From assembly GCA_964017045.1 (NCBI GenBank), contig OZ024798.1:10685793-10749792 (forward strand): a stretch of DNA of 64,000 bases, given 5' to 3'. Each line of letters begins with the position of its first letter. The first letter of the stretch is position 1. Positions 41,001 through 50,886 of the stretch are shown piece after piece. A program made the position numbers and the translations under genes. The stretch comes from Omphiscola glabra (Eukaryota; Mollusca; Gastropoda; Lymnaeidae). The notes beneath the pieces were generated by a model. The model was given only the letters and a program-made list of their open reading frames with translations. It searched no databases and was not told the DNA's origin.

Positions 41001-44000
41001 TGCCCCCCTCCCCACAACCTTTCCCCATCCCCAACTCGTCCATTCATCTGGAGTGCGTCGAGTACTGTGATCAAATTAGATCATGGCCGCTCTAATAATG
41101 GAACGTGATGATGCAAGGGGTTTTCGTGACCTGGTTCAGTTTTACATTTTCAAGTTGTGTCCTAGCCCGCCCCCGCTCAGTAATAGCGGTGACTGGATAT
41201 GTATTGATTTGGTGATACGCCGCGTGCCCTTGAATCGGGCACGACTCTCCTATTATTACCATTAAGAATGGAATGCTACACTCAAACCACGTATTTAATA
41301 CTGCTTGCCTGTCTAAAGGGACTAAAGACTAAATAAATACTTTTTTTTACCAAGGCCTCTTATGTATTATACTTTTCAAACGTCTCCACTAGTTCGTCAA
41401 TAAAGCAAAAAGGAATATATTTGATCGAAGTGGCTATAGGTACACGGGTACCAGAATTGAGAGGTTGGGATTTAAAAACGATTAAAAATATTGTTAGATT
41501 TGTAAGACCAAATGAAAGATAATTGAATGGACTATACGTTTCAAATGTTAATTCTTCAGTTTTACTAAAATAAACTACCACAAATGACATCCGAATAGCA
41601 TTGAGCTTAATGGTACCCGGGTGCGAATGGCATCGCTGCGTGTCCGGGTCCATTTTGACTAATGCTATTCGGATGTCATTTAGTTTAGTTAAAATGAAGA
41701 ATTAAGTTTACAGACGTATAGTACATTCAATTATCTTTCATTTGATACCTCATTTGGCCTTACAAATCCAACAGTAATATTTTTAATCGTTTTTTAATCC
41801 CAACCTCTCAATTCTGGTACCCGTACCTATAGGTGCAGCCATATTTTATATAGATATGAAGTATAAGATAATAAGTTTATTATTATTAATATTGTGTTAA
41901 AATGCTATGCTGCATCCAGTATTTATTTTTATATTCTGTGTACACAGAAAGTCATTAAAAATAAATGTAACTCTTAAAAAAATATGCATATTTTTCCACC
42001 TTCATTGCTACACTTTAATTAGAGTGAACTGTAAATGCATTGCTAATATAGCTTAACAACATTGGGGATAAACAACTATTAGTTTGAACAATTTACTCCT
42101 TTCCAAAGTATAAACTCAAAAATTACATTTCAACATTAGGATGGTTAATTCTGTTACTATTTTACTCGATTCACATACCTTATCAAAGCCTAAATATGTT
42201 AACAAGCCCTGCCTTGAAATATTGTAGTTCAAATGAGATTTGCATACATGGTGCATTCAGAAAAAATAATGATGAACTTACTAGTAAATGTCTACACTCC
42301 ATGCATTAATTTTCACAATGGATTTATGACACATTTGTATTTAAACAAAAACGATATAAACTATAGCATAGTGTCAGAGCATCCAATATTTTTTATTTAT
42401 TTTATTTTTGTGTTCGTACTTTTTAAAAAATCGTGGTTCTTTTGTGTCGGCCAACAAAAACTCAAGGATGAGTAAGAATGAGAATAATAATGTTAACACA
42501 CCCTCACACGGTCCAGGAATATCACAAACTACTAAGCACAACGGTGGACTACATCCACACACAGACCCACCAACAATCTTTTATTCACGTGGTTAACGCA
42601 CTAGAAATCCACCCAAATTGTGTCCATTGCGTTAAGCCAAAAGTAAAAAAAAAATAATAAGAGCTGAACCAAGAAATCTTGCAAGGCTTGAATTCAACTG
42701 ACTCATGGCAGCAGTATACAAAGTTATAGCTATGAATGACTAACACACTTTTAACAACCTTAGAAATCGTTTTCATTCAGAAGCAGAAAGAACTGGAGGA
42801 GTTTCAATCCCAACATCACTTTCTCGCGTAAAACAAGCATCTCAAGGCTATCATTAACACAATGAGATTGACACAATCAACCCATTTTCAAGATTGATAT
42901 GATGGTCAAGTAGCTTAATACTTTACAATTTAAGTACATTAAAAATGTCTCTGTGCTATGGCTTTAGATTGTAAAGTATAGAAAAAGCAAAGAGAAAGAG
43001 AGAGATGGCGTTCTCTTAATAGAAGAGCAACAAAACAAGTTCCACAAGCTAACAGTCGGTGCTACACGCTAAAATAGCTTTCACCCTTAAAAAACACTTT
43101 AATATATGTCTACACCTTTGGAGCACGAGGCAGAAAAATGATACACTTTTTAACTTCCGAGAGTTTGCATACTACCACACCAACGTGTCAGCAGCTTAAA
43201 TTAACCTAAAGAAAAGGGTAAAAACACCCACCCACATCTTTTCCCCCCAGAAAAATAAACTAAGATTAACTTGAAGTAATCTCACTCTATACAATCTTGG
43301 TTCTAATTAAAGAATAAACCAATGCACTAAAACCAACAAAGGTGATTGTAAAGAAGCATATTGTGATTGCATGAGAAAGAGGAAGTAAAAATACTTAATA
43401 ACATATAAGAGGCTTGGACAGAGCAGAGTGTTCAGATTTCAGAAATGGAAGTGTCAGTATTATTACGAAATACTACAATAGTAGCTCTCTTTACAATCTG
43501 GAATCAATGTGCTAAGACATGTGTCTGCAGAATTCCCATAAACAAAATCTGAAACAGTCGGCAATAGATAAGTAAATTCCTAGTCATTAAAAAATAAAAT
43601 ATGGCACAACTGTCTTCATATTTTAATGGTGCACAATTTTCTTCTTGAATCAGAAGATATTTAAAAATGCTCTTCAACATTATTCAAAGACTGCAATAAA
43701 TTTTGTTACAACATATCTTTGTTTCATAAATTTTTGATTTTGCAAAAACCAAGTTTCTGATTTGAAAATAATTTTGAAAGCAATGCACATCCCCACCCCA
43801 CCCCCTTTAAAAAAAGCAGACCAAGAACTTTCACAGACACAAAGGGGAACATGTCTTATAATGTGGTAAAATATCATTACTGGACAATACAATAATGCTT
43901 GTAAAAATATAAATAATGTGTCCCCCGAAATGTTATCGAGAAATGGCTCGATGATTCATTTTAGATAACTACCGGTAGAAGGAAAAGCTAGACCATTTCT

Positions 44001-47000
44001 GTAGAAATAAATCAACAGATAAAACTTAACAGCTAAGTCTGCACACTTTTCTAATGCAACTATCTGCCTATCAGAGATATCACTGAATTGCCTCAATTCA
44101 AGTTCATTGCAGTAAGGATCAAATGTGCTTGTGCATGGGTTAAACAAGTGTTTCCAAACCTTTTCTAAACTTCAAAACTCTTACGAATTATTTGACTAGT
44201 CATCACACCCTCTACAAATTGTTTTCAAAGTCTTGGATCCCCTACAAAAAAAAAACACAAAAAAAACTGTGCAATTTAAAAATAATTGAATTCTAATTTA
44301 TTATTGAATAGCAAAGAGAACTGTAGAACTTATAAAAATAACCAGGTGACTTATTACATTAAAGGAAAATATTAATGAAGAAATTTTTTTTAAAATATAT
44401 AATCATGTATATCATAATTTAAAAGCTCATGACTCTTCTGATCTTAAATCCCCTTTCCTCACACTCCCACTTTTTAGTTAAAATGCCACAAAGTTTAAAT
44501 TGAACATCACTTATTTATTTGCTGAGCTAGACAGTAAATACATACTGGGAGCAAACATTATAGGCTAGCATCTTGGAATAATGCAAGTAAGCAAAGCAGT
44601 ATTTATCATTATTGTTTAAGTACACATTCTTTAAAACCAGTCTCCAGAGCAGTGAATGTTAGGGCCTCATCATTACAAAGTTTAAAAGGCAACATTTACT
44701 CTAATAAAGATTTGATACATTTTTGTGTTAAATTTATGAAGCACATTGCTCCAAAAAAAAAAAAAAAGAGGACAGATGAAATAATTAAAATTATAAACCC
44801 CATTTTTGAAAAACTAAATCAATTCTAATAACTAGGATCTTTATTACTAACAGAAATAAAAGAAAGACTATCCACGGGAAACAGGGCAAACTTCAGTAGT
44901 CAGAAAATACTCAGAAGTAAAAACATTACTAGAAAAACAAAGAAAACTACATAAAAACTATACACAGACCAGTTGTAACCTACGCAAGTAAAACTTACCC
45001 TAACAAAAAAATCAGCAGAAAACCTATTTAACAAATGGGAAAGGTAAGTTCTCCTGAAAATATATGGACCAACAAAAGATGAATGATGGATGGAGAATAC
45101 GAACCAACCAGGAATTGTATAGTCTTTATCAGGATCCCACATGAGTAGCAGAATTAAAAAGTGTAGGCTGAGCTGGGCGGAACCCTTAAAGAATACCAAA
45201 TGACAGAGGAGTGAACAGGGAGCACCACCAAAACTTGAGGAAAACAGCTCAAAGGCAGACCTAGGTTTAGATGGATGGATGATGTGGAGAGGGATCTACA
45301 ACAGCTGGGAAACCAGCATGGAAAATAAAAGCATCTGGTAGGTCTGAGTGGAAGGATGTGGTGAGGCAGGCCAAAAGCCCTAAATGGGCTGTAGCGCAAG
45401 AGGGATGGATGGATATCATTGATCTCATTAAATACAAGGTATAAAATTTAACTTAAATATCAGGGAGAAATTATAGGTTCAGGACAACATACTCATAATA
45501 AGTATGCTAACCAAAAATTACTTAAGAAAAAGAACATTATCAAGGATACTCAGATGTAATATCGGAATACATTTAGGTCAGTATTCAATGACATTCAATA
45601 AGAAGTGAACTATGCCCTAGAAACAAAAAAAAAAAATTTCTATATTAAACCAGAGCAAGATTTATTTGGCCTAATGAAGAAATGCAGTTTATATGTAGTG
45701 CTAATATTATTGAAAAAGAAAGCAATAGAACATTAGTATCTAATTTCTAATGATATGTAAAAATTGTAGAAACAAATAAATGGGCTACAAATTTGTAAGT
45801 AAAAAAAAAAAAACACCCACACAACAAGCATGAACAAAAATATACTTTAAATGCATCATCAAAATTTTAGGTCTATGGATCTTTTTTAATATTTCTTTTT
45901 ACTCAGAAGGTATGAAAACTATAGCTACTTAAAATGTCGTTTTGACTGAAGATTAAACAAACTCTAAACATTAAAATCATATTAGATACTACTATTATTC
46001 TTTCCCACTCTGCTAATGAATATTCACTTAGCAGTACTTATAAATGTTATTATTATACTTTGCCTGTGTATAAAAAGTGACTTAATTAAGAACAGGTATG
46101 CAGAGGGGGGATTATACCCTTGGACATGATACAAAAATATATACATTTTAAAAAATATCACAGTAACTTCCAAGTATGACAAAAAGCATATAATTGTTAG
46201 TGTTGCAATGTTTGTACTGTAAAAAAATTAACTGGTACAGATATTAACTAGAACAATGCAAATATCATGTAGGGGAGGGGCAGAGAAAATAATAATTGCA
46301 TGCAACAAAAATGATCTTGCCTCCAACATATAACAAATACTTTAATATATTATATGAACAGAACACCATGCATAAAAATGTTTCTCTTTTAAATCTTCAC
46401 TAAAAAAGTTCAAAACTGGATGCAAAAATTAAGCATTACTGAAGCACAACGGTTGCAAGCAGGGATAACAGTGTCAATGGAACGTGTGAACTGTTATAAA
46501 ACCAGAATTACCTGACTCCGAAAAAGTGAAGAGCCAGGCCCCTGTTGTGGATAGATGTATGGATGACCACCAACTCGTGAGTTGGTGGCCCAACCCGATG
46601 GCTGCTGCTGTTGGTGGTGCATTGGATATGGGGAGTGAGTAGGTGAATTCATCTCATTCTTTGATTGAAGACTGGTGTCATCACGATTAATTGAACTTGC
46701 AGAAAGGGATGTAGTGCTTTTTGTGCTTGAACTGGAAGATTGTAATAAGTTATTGAGAGTAGGCGTTGTTGCCACTTGTTGACCTGCAAATGTGTTCCCA
46801 GGTGCATTATGCACTCGCTGTCCACTGTAACTGCCAAGAGGTCCTGGAGGAGCATTACCAACCATAGCGCTGGTTGTCATGGAATAAACAGGATGCATTG
46901 GAGATGGCACTTTGTTAGTGCCAGCACTTGGAAAGTACCGCAGGTGTTGTGAATATAGATGTGCATGTCCTGGAAATGGAGAATTCACAGAATAATCGGC

Positions 47001-47285
47001 ACTGGCATAATTTGGAGTGGGTCTGCTTGGGGTTACACAGCCATCATCTTCAGATGTCATTCCGAAATCTGAGCTTTGAGGCTGAACCTGCCCATGAAAC
47101 TGTGACCTGTAAGCTGTGCCAGGAGCAGACCCACCATAGCCTGGCCCTGCCATCTGATTCTGATGAGCATTAACAACATTGTTCATAGTACTATCATCCA
47201 TTTTACTGAACTGCTCAGGATCCCCGACATATCTTGCTCTCCCTTGTCCACCACCCCCAGAATAACAGTAAGTTCCATTGTTCAT
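5609..47285 (-). CDS. ARID1: ARID1 (BAF250/Osa), SWI/SNF (BAF) complex subunit; 17-exon gene model
   Basis: The product is the ARID-containing subunit of the BAF chromatin-remodelling complex, a nuclear protein that binds DNA with little sequence specificity and scaffolds the ATPase module. Exons on the minus strand are 47292-46512, 35780-35640, 35275-35075, 33182-33144, 24530-24407, 20737-20633, 18955-18836, 18709-17495, 16914-16397, 12625-12434, 12148-11929, 11632-10840, 10449-10094, 9759-9664, 9019-8835, 8569-8446 and 8049-5609. All junctions have AG/GT ends and matching phases. From the ATG at 47285 the model is 2,547 residues, against about 2,285 in human ARID1A. Residues 1-1079 are disordered, about 1087-1190 are ARID, about 1735-1805 and 2220-2547 form the conserved C-terminal region (BAF250_C). 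The true start may lie in an upstream exon, because an acceptor precedes this ATG. The gene is identified from conserved motifs; no search was run. Confidence 0.95.
8446..8569 (-). CDS. ARID1: ARID1 exon 16 of model, start of conserved C-terminal region
   Basis: Acceptor ttttgccag and donor GTACAT bound 124 nt. The residues [13 protein letters not shown] and [10 protein letters not shown] match human RRDITFPPGSVEA and RRRLTMKDIG. The last nucleotide forms Ala with exon 17, giving [12 protein letters not shown]. Confidence 0.93.
8835..9019 (-). CDS. ARID1: ARID1 exon 15 of model
   Basis: Acceptor tgtttaatag and donor GTAAGT bound 185 nt. The exon encodes [20 protein letters not shown] and a Pro-rich segment ending FGGPQKMP. 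It resembles the Pro-rich linker before the C-terminal region of human ARID1A. Confidence 0.86.
9229..9260. repeat. Perfect 13-bp hairpin in an ARID1 intron
   Basis: Two perfect 13-base arms (9229-9241 and 9248-9260, caaaaggatggtt and its complement) enclose a 6-base loop. It is too short for a typical microRNA precursor. It may be a small transposon footprint. Confidence 0.5.
9664..9759 (-). CDS. ARID1: ARID1 exon 14 of model
   Basis: Acceptor tctcttaacag and donor GTATGA bound 96 nt. The exon encodes [20 protein letters not shown] and continues to QAPSPD. Phases fit exons 13 and 15. Confidence 0.83.
10094..10449 (-). CDS. ARID1: ARID1 exon 13 of model
   Basis: This 356-nt exon with acceptor tgccttcag and donor GTAACT encodes a Pro/Gly/Gln/Tyr-rich disordered stretch. 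It starts [14 protein letters not shown] and ends [10 protein letters not shown], comparable to the PPAKRHEGEM part of human ARID1A. Confidence 0.9.
10840..11632 (-). CDS. ARID1: ARID1 exon 12 of model, MGGP-rich region
   Basis: The exon encodes about residues 1217-1480. A run of about 110 residues is built from Met, Gly, Pro and Asn ([32 protein letters not shown]). It is followed by the conserved [17 protein letters not shown] (human VGIQDAFNDGSDSTFQKR) and ends [15 protein letters not shown] (human NQFPFQFGRDR). Acceptor atgttgtcag was chosen over a second AG three bases on because it gives PSPAGSNS. Confidence 0.93.
11929..12148 (-). CDS. ARID1: ARID1 exon 11 of model, second half of ARID domain
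   Basis: The exon continues ARID with [20 protein letters not shown], then [19 protein letters not shown], against human [20 protein letters not shown]. After the domain it is charged ([17 protein letters not shown]). Acceptor ttgttccag and donor GTTTGT are in phase. The junction with exon 12 gives PSPAGSNS, matching human PSPAGSGS. Confidence 0.95.
12434..12625 (-). CDS. ARID1: ARID1 exon 10 of model, first half of ARID domain
   Basis: The exon has 64 codons in phase 0/0, with acceptor acccacaacag and donor GTATGC. The sequence runs [19 protein letters not shown], then [19 protein letters not shown], aligning with human KLYELGGEPERK and PLDLYRLYVSVKEIGG. This is the first half of the helical ARID fold. 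Confidence 0.95.
12626..16396. other. ARID1 intron between exons 9 and 10
   Basis: This 3.8-kb AT-rich intron has many A and T runs. Apart from the 75-nt candidate exon at 15116-15190, I see no gene, long tandem repeat or transposon end. Confidence 0.7.
15116..15190 (-). CDS. ARID1: Candidate ARID1 cassette exon (75 nt, in frame)
   Basis: Inside the intron just upstream of ARID is a GC-rich 75-nt segment. It has an acceptor (gactttgtag), a strong GTAAGT donor, phase 0 at both ends and no stop. It would insert 25 residues, starting [15 protein letters not shown], between EKKKKVK and [11 protein letters not shown]. Its base composition stands out from the AT-rich intron. No transcript evidence is available to me. 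Confidence 0.55.
16397..16914 (-). CDS. ARID1: ARID1 exon 9 of model, His/Met/Asn-rich block before ARID
   Basis: The exon encodes about residues 907-1079. It opens with [13 protein letters not shown], passes through a His/Met/Pro/Gly/Asn-rich tract with repeated GPM, MGGPN and NGPMM motifs, and ends with a basic run, EKKKKVK, just before ARID. In human ARID1A the same place has ESKSKKSSSS. Acceptor atcatttcag and donor GTAAAT are in phase. Confidence 0.9.
17495..18709 (-). CDS. ARID1: ARID1 exon 8 of model, largest disordered block
   Basis: This 1,215-nt exon encodes about residues 502-906. It begins [14 protein letters not shown], then runs through Met/Gly/Pro/Asn-rich sequence, an Ala-rich helix-prone patch ([20 protein letters not shown], comparable to the ETAVAMHVAANSIQNRP segment of human), and a Ser/Thr-rich stretch. 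It ends VVTIANTG. Acceptor tttatttaag and donor GTAGGA fit the phases. Confidence 0.9.
18836..18955 (-). CDS. ARID1: ARID1 exon 7 of model
   Basis: Acceptor tttttcaacag and donor GTATTA bound 120 nt. The exon encodes a Gln/Met/Pro/Gly-rich segment starting at [15 protein letters not shown] and ending SQYPQ. Phases fit both neighbours. Confidence 0.87.
20633..20737 (-). CDS. ARID1: ARID1 exon 6 of model, with two in-frame donors
   Basis: The acceptor is ctgttttag. The encoded [12 protein letters not shown] matches the PRPPSGQ block of vertebrate ARID1. Two donors 12 nt apart, GTAGCA (exon end 20633) and GTATGG (exon end 20645), leave the same phase. The longer form adds Gly-Met-Asp-Thr. Either joins correctly to exon 7. 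Confidence 0.85.
20738..24406. other. ARID1 intron between exons 5 and 6
   Basis: The intron contains a 54-bp minisatellite (21959-22283). It also has a more GC- and CpG-containing stretch at about 22,900-23,560 without an open frame I can defend; that stretch could be regulatory. Confidence 0.6.
21959..22283. repeat. 54-bp tandem repeat, about 6 copies
   Basis: Units starting at 21961, 22015, 22069, 22123, 22177 and 22231 share gaattattctgattagcaat with few substitutions. Because 54 is a multiple of 3, a spurious periodic minus-strand frame stays open. Confidence 0.93.
24407..24530 (-). CDS. ARID1: ARID1 exon 5 of model
   Basis: Acceptor aattccttag and donor GTCAGA bound 41 codons plus one nucleotide. 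The segment [20 protein letters not shown] resembles the GPSPSPVGSPAS block of vertebrate ARID1 and continues into the next exon with RPPSGQ, as in human. Confidence 0.87.
24531..33143. other. ARID1 8.6-kb intron between exons 4 and 5
   Basis: No supported gene or full transposon was seen. Short homopolymers and a (GA)n tract lie at 24,740-24,785. Stretches of higher complexity with CpG dinucleotides (about 27,000-28,400 and 29,020-29,460) contrast with the AT-rich remainder and may be regulatory or alternative first exons. This is inference only. Confidence 0.5.
33144..33182 (-). CDS. ARID1: ARID1 exon 4 of model, 39-nt small exon
   Basis: Only 13 codons ([13 protein letters not shown]) lie between acceptor atttttacag and donor GTAAGT, in phase 0/0. 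Skipping it would keep the frame. Its charged sequence is reminiscent of the GGQEDM stretch of human ARID1A. It is too short to be found as a normal ORF. Confidence 0.75.
33560..34018 (-). mobile_element. Non-LTR retrotransposon (LINE) fragment, C-terminal end of ORF2
   Basis: Read on the minus strand from 34018, the frame has [42 protein letters not shown] and [11 protein letters not shown]. These are the usual motifs found after the reverse-transcriptase domain in animal LINEs. A stop near 33644 and the loss of everything upstream make it a remnant. It abuts another LINE fragment of opposite strand at about 34,018 inside an ARID1 intron. Confidence 0.85.
34019..34930 (+). mobile_element. 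LINE fragment with decayed RNase H domain and C-terminal tail
   Basis: The fragment starts with the RNase H motif FTDGSV. Several frames and stops later it has [20 protein letters not shown], the typical end of a LINE-encoded RNase H. An open stretch (34534-34845) follows, with a [19 protein letters not shown] knuckle typical of the tails of Jockey- or I-group elements. Frameshifts and stops make it non-functional. It is not the same family as the fragment on its left, which has a different tail. Confidence 0.8.
35075..35275 (-). CDS. ARID1: ARID1 exon 3 of model
   Basis: The exon has 67 codons in phase 0/0, with acceptor tatttgacag and a strong GTAAGT donor. It encodes a Pro/Gln-rich disordered segment ([15 protein letters not shown], then SLSDHGSVY). 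Confidence 0.86.
35375..35445 (+). mobile_element. Short LINE 3'-end remnant
   Basis: The block gaatggaaggatgtggtgga, followed by aggccagg and ctgcatgggctt, resembles the longer copy near 45,340 and the reverse complement of the 77-bp array at 59,855-60,145. It lies in the intron between exons 2 and 3. Confidence 0.55.
35640..35780 (-). CDS. ARID1: ARID1 exon 2 of model
   Basis: The exon has 47 codons in phase 0/0, with acceptor tgttttcag and donor GTACGA. It encodes a Gly/Gln/Met-rich linker ([13 protein letters not shown] at its start, QRFMMGGQ at its end). The intron upstream is 10.7 kb, the largest in the gene. Confidence 0.85.
35993..36148. repeat. 51-bp tandem repeat, 3 copies
   Basis: ggacatagctaaactggaaa recurs at 36003, 36054 and 36105, with near-identical units between. 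The copies are young, differing by a few bases. Confidence 0.92.
38944..39440. mobile_element. Composite non-autonomous hAT element with 8-bp target duplication
   Basis: This 497-bp element starts with caggcccgcacaac and ends with the complement of caggcctgcacaac. A perfect 8-bp duplication, gtctataa, flanks it at 38936-38943 and 39441-39448. The left 70 bp matches the right end of the 1.6-kb element at 61318-62922. From 39093 the interior has a second end-like sequence, cagggccggcactagggg, and paired ccaaggccccgc blocks, so a different hAT family is nested or fused in it. There is no coding capacity. Confidence 0.88.
41434..41832. mobile_element. Foldback (long inverted repeat) element
   Basis: Left arm 41434-41602 and right arm 41661-41832 are inverted near-perfect copies of about 170 bases, with small indels, around a 58-base GC-richer loop. 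The ends are ctataggtac. I could not define a convincing target duplication. The minus-strand open frame through it (about 97 codons) is a by-product. It is a foldback MITE or an inverted duplication. Confidence 0.88.
45160..45415 (+). mobile_element. LINE 3'-end remnant
   Basis: Read on the plus strand, a decayed frame gives [16 protein letters not shown], then a stop, then [17 protein letters not shown], a usual LINE C-terminus. The nucleotide end (gaggcaggccaaaagcc, gggctgtagcgc) belongs to the same family as the copies at 35,375 and 59,855. It ends in a ggatgg-type short repeat. Confidence 0.7.
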
Positions 47286-47292
47286 ATCTGGC
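46512..47292 (-). CDS. ARID1: ARID1 exon 1 of model (N-terminal disordered region)
   Basis: An acceptor (ccttttcag) and a GTAATT donor bound this exon. It carries residues 1-258, starting at the ATG at 47285. The motif [15 protein letters not shown] matches the ATPTLNQLL segment of the vertebrate ARID1 N-terminus. The exon starts with one leftover nucleotide and two in-frame codons (Pro, Asp) before the ATG, so an upstream exon, coding or UTR, must exist. The C-terminal part has a short HHQQQQ run. Confidence 0.88.
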
Positions 47293-50200
47293 CTGAAAAG
47301 GCTGTCAGTAACTTTACAGCCGTGGTAGCAGCCTTCCTATTCTTAAACACACTTTGTCTTTGACCATATACATATCCATCAAGCGCTATGTTGACATAAC
47401 ACAAGTCACAAGAAAGCTTACATTGTTGGACATCGATGAAAAAAATCAGTGACTTTTTAGAATTTAGACCAGCAGTTTAATAACACTAAAAAGAATAACT
47501 GGGAATTTAAAAATCTATAAACTGAAACTAAATTTCTTTCAAGACGTATGTTGAGATATATCACAATCAAGAGCTTACAGGACTACTCTTAGAAATAATA
47601 GTACAATCCTTATCAATAATCATAATCTACAACTAAAATAACCCTGCATGTGGTTATACTAACACCATTAAATTCATAAAAAGTAGTTTTTTTATATAAC
47701 CTTTTAAAGCCTCACTTTTTCAATGTCAATAGTAAGCCTTAAGTCTTAATGCATAATAACATGTCCCTTTAGAAAATAGGAAAATGTATCATTTTAATGC
47801 CCAATAGGCATACTACACAAGTCACTCACTAGATACTAAGAAAGCCAGTTGTTCGTTCTTCCTTTTTAAATGTTTTTAATGTATGCCCTAAGCCCTAGTT
47901 GTAAATTATTTTCTTTATATTTGGTCTTAGTAAATAGTTAATTATGTCTACCATACCAGGATACGCCAGAAAATTAGAAACTTTGTAATAGTAATAAGTA
48001 TAGACAGTATAGAATATTATGGGAAATAGAGCCTACCCAGTAACACTAACACTTTAGCCAGTTATGGCTTTGGGGTAATTAGGAACTTTAATACGTTTAA
48101 CTTCACTTCATGTTCAGTTAGACTAGTAAGTTATGTCTATCTGCTGATTGTTAAATTTTATTAACGTTATTTATAGTATAGTCATAGGCCACTTGTACTA
48201 TAATTACAATCTCACACGCTTCCTTGTGTATAGCATAAGACTACACATGAAATCTACATGAATATATATTTTTAAATTTTATTATATCATCCTTGCCTAC
48301 ACTTTCAATTAAATTTATGTTTTATTCTCAATCTCTTCACGAAATCATCACGACCTCCATGTTGGTTAGCCACTTTCTCACCATTGCTGTGGTGGAAAAT
48401 CTGTTGAATAAATTTCCACAACTTTCCTGTGAAAACAAGAGCTTGCAAAACCAGGAGTAACACTGTACATGATGTAAATACTCACCAACTGAAATTGAAA
48501 ATAGCTGTTTTAAAATACCACATTTACTTAAAAATCTTAAAAGCTGCAGAGTAGAAACTGTTTGATAAGTTAACAAAACGGTAACGCACCCTGTCTTCTG
48601 AAAGTTGTATCCACAACCTTGATGGCCCAAAGCTGCTTGCTTCCTGGTCTTCTTCTTTGTTATTCCTTTGTAATTTTTTTGCACGTGGGTTCCACGCTGA
48701 TGCCAATTGATGAATAACAACAAAAACAAATTTTTAAAAAAAAGTTAGGCGCCAGGCAGCATGGTCTTATCATACACATAGAGATATTGTACACTTCAAT
48801 AAGCGGGAATATCACAAGTTTTCGACAGTCAGTTTTGAATTCATCCGCAATGGCGTGTTATAGAGAGGGTCACAAGTTTGACCCTTATCAATTTTACTCT
48901 TTACATTGCTTTCGGTTTGTCAAGCTTCCGTAGAAAAGTTACACTCATCGGAGTTTGTTTTGGCACACAGCATCCGCTAAACAGTACTTGGGAATTCTTT
49001 TCTTTAATGCCTTGACTGGGCGCAAGTTTACGTTTCAGAGTCGTGATGTGCCAGGCATTCTTTTTCAGCTATCTCGTCTATTCAACGCTTACAAAAGCCT
49101 CCTGCCTCAGCGGAAGTTTGCAAAATTATACTTCGCACGGAGAAAAAAAACCGCATGCATAAAGAAACAAGAAAGTCTAATTTTTGTATGATGCAATCAC
49201 TGTCCTTATTGAATGAAATATTTCCAAAAGACACAAATTATATATTTGGGGGAAAATTATTGTTTTTTATGCGTTATATGGGAGGTAATAGCAAAAGCTA
49301 GAAAATACCTCTGGGTCTCAGTGACGTCAAGCGAAGGCCAAATATCGAGCGGATACTAACTTTTTTTTATGCGCGTATCGTCAATAAAGGTTATTTTCAG
49401 TCATTGAAGTTCTTTTAAAACTTTAAAACCATGAAATTTCATAGAAAAGTAATGCTTAAGTAATCTTTTAACATTAAATAAATTAAATATATGTGTGTAA
49501 GCAAATTAGAAAGAAAAAATGCTCTACGGCTGTTCCCGTTATAAAACAGCACCCCACGTGAAATGCAGCGAGTTTTCGTAAGGCTCAAGCGGCCATCGAG
49601 CGAGGAAAGATGTCGACAATCGACTGACAGAACGCCAAGGGTGAACGGGAGGCAAATCTCACATTCTCAGAAAGCTTATTTAGCCCCACTGGTGAGTCAA
49701 TCGACTCCGTTCTACAAGGAAAACTTGCATGCTGTGGAAATGAACAGTTTTGTACACTTTTCGCGTACGAGGGATGCATTTTTTTTAGCAAACAACTTTA
49801 CTTGGGCAAAAAAAAAAGTTGGCATTTTGTAGAGAAAACCCGCAGTGTTTTTTTTCTTTAAATTCTACAAATGATAAAATTGTTGCGCAAGGGAGGCAAT
49901 TTTACTTGCAAAACTGACTAAATCATAATGAAGCTCACTTTTGTTCCTTTTGTTTATTGAAATGCCTGGTTTCCGTTGAAATAATTATACACATTCTGAT
50001 TGAACGCATTCATGTATGTTTTCCATTAAAAAAAAATTATGTTGTATGGATAAAGAATGTCCAGTTATTGGCGTCACACATACTACAAACACAAATTTCT
50101 AAAATTCAAATTAAAAGAGGTGGGCCTGGTAAGGGAAGGGGCATATGGTAATGTTTTTTTTCTTAACAAAGGGAAGCAATGCGTGTTTTCTTCGTTTTTT

Positions 50201-50886
50201 TACATTCGGAACGAGTTGTAGTACCATAATTATTGCATATTACCTTTTGTGTCTAACTTTGATAGTACCAAACCTCTAACTAATTTAGTAATGCACTAGT
50301 TTTTTTTTGTTTTTTTTTTTCGAGGTCCCGTGCCATTTTTCTGTTTTGTGTCCCGCCCCCGCGCTTCAAAAGCTGATAATTTAAAAAAAAAAAAAAAATG
50401 CCCAAGGCAGTAACAGTGTTGGACTGCGATAATGCAGCATTTTATTTTGTTTTGTTTATTCCTTTACAGATGTTAATTTTTCCTATTTTTCTGTTCATGT
50501 TTTTCTTAACATACCCTGAAATAAATATATTTTAAAAATGTCTTGATGTTATATAAAAGTGTTCTTGTTTATTGTGTTTTATATTGCATTGATAATGTCT
50601 CCTGAGAATTTGAAAGTATTATCTTTTAAAATAAAAAAGTTGTGGGTAAAATAAGGCCGTAATTTGGAAAGCGGGTCACACGTTTTTTCAGTTAAATAAA
50701 AAGATAAAGAAAGGGTTTTTAAAAAATCACCAAAAAAATCATAACTCCACTTCTATAAAAGATAGAATGATGAAATTGGTGTTTTTGTAAAGCTTATAGC
50801 TAGCCCTTTAAAATGATATATCATTTATGGCAATAGGACACTATTTAAAATTTCTGTCAAAGTACCTATTAATGATTTAAAATAGA
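47293..50886. other. Region upstream of the first ARID1 coding exon
   Basis: The missing 5' exon and promoter of ARID1 may be here or further right. At 49,321 there is a cAMP-response-like TGACGTCA, and 48,780-49,750 has more CpG than its surroundings. Several short open frames exist on both strands but none has a recognisable product or consistent splice sites. Confidence 0.4.

Larger units (their letters stand above)
35781..46511. other. ARID1 10.7-kb intron between exons 1 and 2
   Basis: The intron contains a 51-bp repeat (35993), a hAT element (38944), a foldback element (41434) and a LINE end (45160). The stretches 36,150-38,900, 39,450-41,430 and 41,840-45,150 hold no supported gene. 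They contain A/T runs and G or C runs (about 38,018-38,037 and 40,350-40,367). Confidence 0.6.

Noticed and set aside
48524..48706. Minus-strand frame with KKLQRNNKEEDQEASSFG as a candidate 5' exon of ARID1
   Set aside because: No in-frame ATG near its start, a poor GTGCGT donor, and no ARID1 resemblance.
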